DNA of 32,110 bases from Chloracidobacterium sp. UBA6041 (GTDB lineage: Bacteria; Acidobacteriota; Blastocatellia; Pyrinomonadales; Pyrinomonadaceae): positions 1 to 32,110 of the forward strand of contig DIYZ01000019.1 of the NCBI GenBank assembly GCA_002427845.1. Reading direction: 5' to 3'. This document shows positions 31,471 through 32,110 of this stretch, piece by piece. Each line of letters opens with the position of its first letter. The first letter of the stretch is position 1. A program made the position numbers and the translations under genes. A model generated the notes under the pieces. It searched no databases, was not told the origin of the DNA, and saw only the letters and a list, made by a program, of their open reading frames with translations.

Positions 31471-32079
31471 CTACTTTTTCAACTCCTCACGCAGGTCCCG
31501 ATAAACCTCTCCAGTACGTTTTCGCGCAGCCTCGAAACCTTCTGACGTGTCTATCAGGTAATCCGCAAACTTCTTCTTCTCTTCCTGCGGCATTTGCGCG
31601 GCAATTCTTCTCTCCGCTTCTTCGCGGCTTAAACTGTTTCGCGCCATCAGTCGCTTTAGTTGCACCTCCGGGTCACAATGAACCACTATTACTCTGTCAA
31701 ACCGCTTGTAACCGCCAGACTCAATCAACAGCGCCGCATCTACGATGGCAATCCCGTTTGGATCTTGCGCTTCCCAATCGCGTAAACGCTCGTCTTGTTC
31801 AGCGATGATGTAAGGATGCAATATCGAGTTCAAGAGTTCTCGTTTGTTTGCATCCGCAAAAACGATTGCACCCAGTTTCGAACGATCGAGGGTGCCATCG
31901 TCACGCAGAATTTCAGATCCATACTCCGCCACGACGTCGCGTAAACCCGGCGAAGCCGTGGTAACGACAGCGCGCGCGGTTTCGTCCGCGTCCAGCACAT
32001 GGCAACCCAACTCGCCCAGAACGCTGGTGACGAACGACTTCCCTACTCCAATCGATCCTGTTAGGCCAACGCGCAACAT
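31471..32079 (-). CDS. coaE: Dephospho-CoA kinase
   Basis: Phosphorylates dephospho-CoA in the last step of coenzyme A synthesis, in the cytoplasm. The 202-residue length is normal. Motifs: P-loop GLTGSIGVGKS (5-15), DADETARAVV (31-40) near the substrate site, and the later LLNSILHP and AIVDAALLIESGGYKRFD segments. Lid-region residues MARNSLSREEAERRIAAQMP are typical. The ATG at 32079 lies just after a heptamer array that runs to the window edge. The next gene downstream is the binding protein at 31372, 98 bases away, so co-transcription is possible but functionally unrelated. Confidence 0.93.
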   Translation of the reverse strand: MLRVGLTGSIGVGKSFVTSVLGELGCHVLDADETARAVVTTASPGLRDVVAEYGSEILRDDGTLDRSKLGAIVFADANKRELLNSILHPYIIAEQDERLRDWEAQDPNGIAIVDAALLIESGGYKRFDRVIVVHCDPEVQLKRLMARNSLSREEAERRIAAQMPQEEKKKFADYLIDTSEGFEAARKRTGEVYRDLREELKK

Positions 32080-32082
32080 AGT

Positions 32083-32110
32083 AGGCTAGTCATGAGTGAT
32101 GAGTCATGAG
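32083..32110. repeat. Heptamer array before coaE, running off the window
   Basis: On the minus strand four 7-base units (CTCATGA, CTCATCA, CTCATGA, CTAGCCT) lie 3 bases before the ATG at 32079. The left part is cut by the window end. Confidence 0.65.

Overview
The window looks like a chromosomal segment of an Acidobacteriota bacterium, most plausibly a Blastocatellia-type (subdivision 4) soil lineage. This is an inference from gene content, a GC content that looks mid-50s, and the many small dispersed palindromes and heptamer repeats between genes. No rRNA, tRNA, CRISPR array, intact transposon or phage gene was recognised.

Layout. (1) 1-6.8 kb, housekeeping: a hairpin-rich leader, argS, aroF, a stand-alone receiver-domain protein, an endonuclease/exonuclease/phosphatase-fold protein, a SpoU/TrmH RNA methyltransferase and a membrane-anchored HIT-like protein. 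(2) 7.2-16.5 kb, plus strand: an envelope-growth and Ser/Thr-phosphorylation cluster. Its order is FhaA-like protein, class B penicillin-binding protein, RodA/FtsW-type SEDS protein, PP2C phosphatase with a membrane anchor, Hanks-type kinase with an external SH3-like domain, and a second FhaA-like protein. It parallels the actinobacterial fhaA-fhaB-pstP-rodA-pbpA-pknA-pknB locus, with PASTA replaced by SH3b. A candidate intrinsic terminator lies just upstream. (3) 16.5-16.8 kb: a possible transposase remnant and a strong palindrome. (4) 16.8-22.7 kb, minus strand: a tight four-gene signalling operon. It runs from a PocR-GAF-GGDEF diguanylate cyclase to a 753-residue protein joining a degenerate AAA/STAND-like module to an RsbW/SpoIIAB-like kinase domain, then a STAS antagonist, then a GAF-HD-GYP protein. 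It appears to couple c-di-GMP synthesis and breakdown with partner switching. (5) 23-31.4 kb, minus strand: an Opp/Dpp-type peptide importer with two lipoprotein binding proteins, two permeases and two ATPases, downstream of coaE.

The most unusual layer is repetitive DNA. Degenerate heptanucleotide tandem arrays lie next to the start codons of at least six genes (TrmH-like, rodA, second FHA, oppF, oppD, coaE). Two more lie in frame inside the GGDEF and HD-GYP genes, where they encode nearly the same linker peptide. Several families of 20-40 bp inverted repeats and a perfect 30-bp direct repeat fill the other gaps, often touching stop codons.

How the genes work together: the cluster at 7-16 kb probably controls peptidoglycan elongation through reversible phosphorylation read by FHA domains. 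The operon at 17-23 kb probably converts sensory input into c-di-GMP and anti-sigma or regulator control. The importer supplies peptides. Functions are assigned from motifs read by eye; no database search was run.
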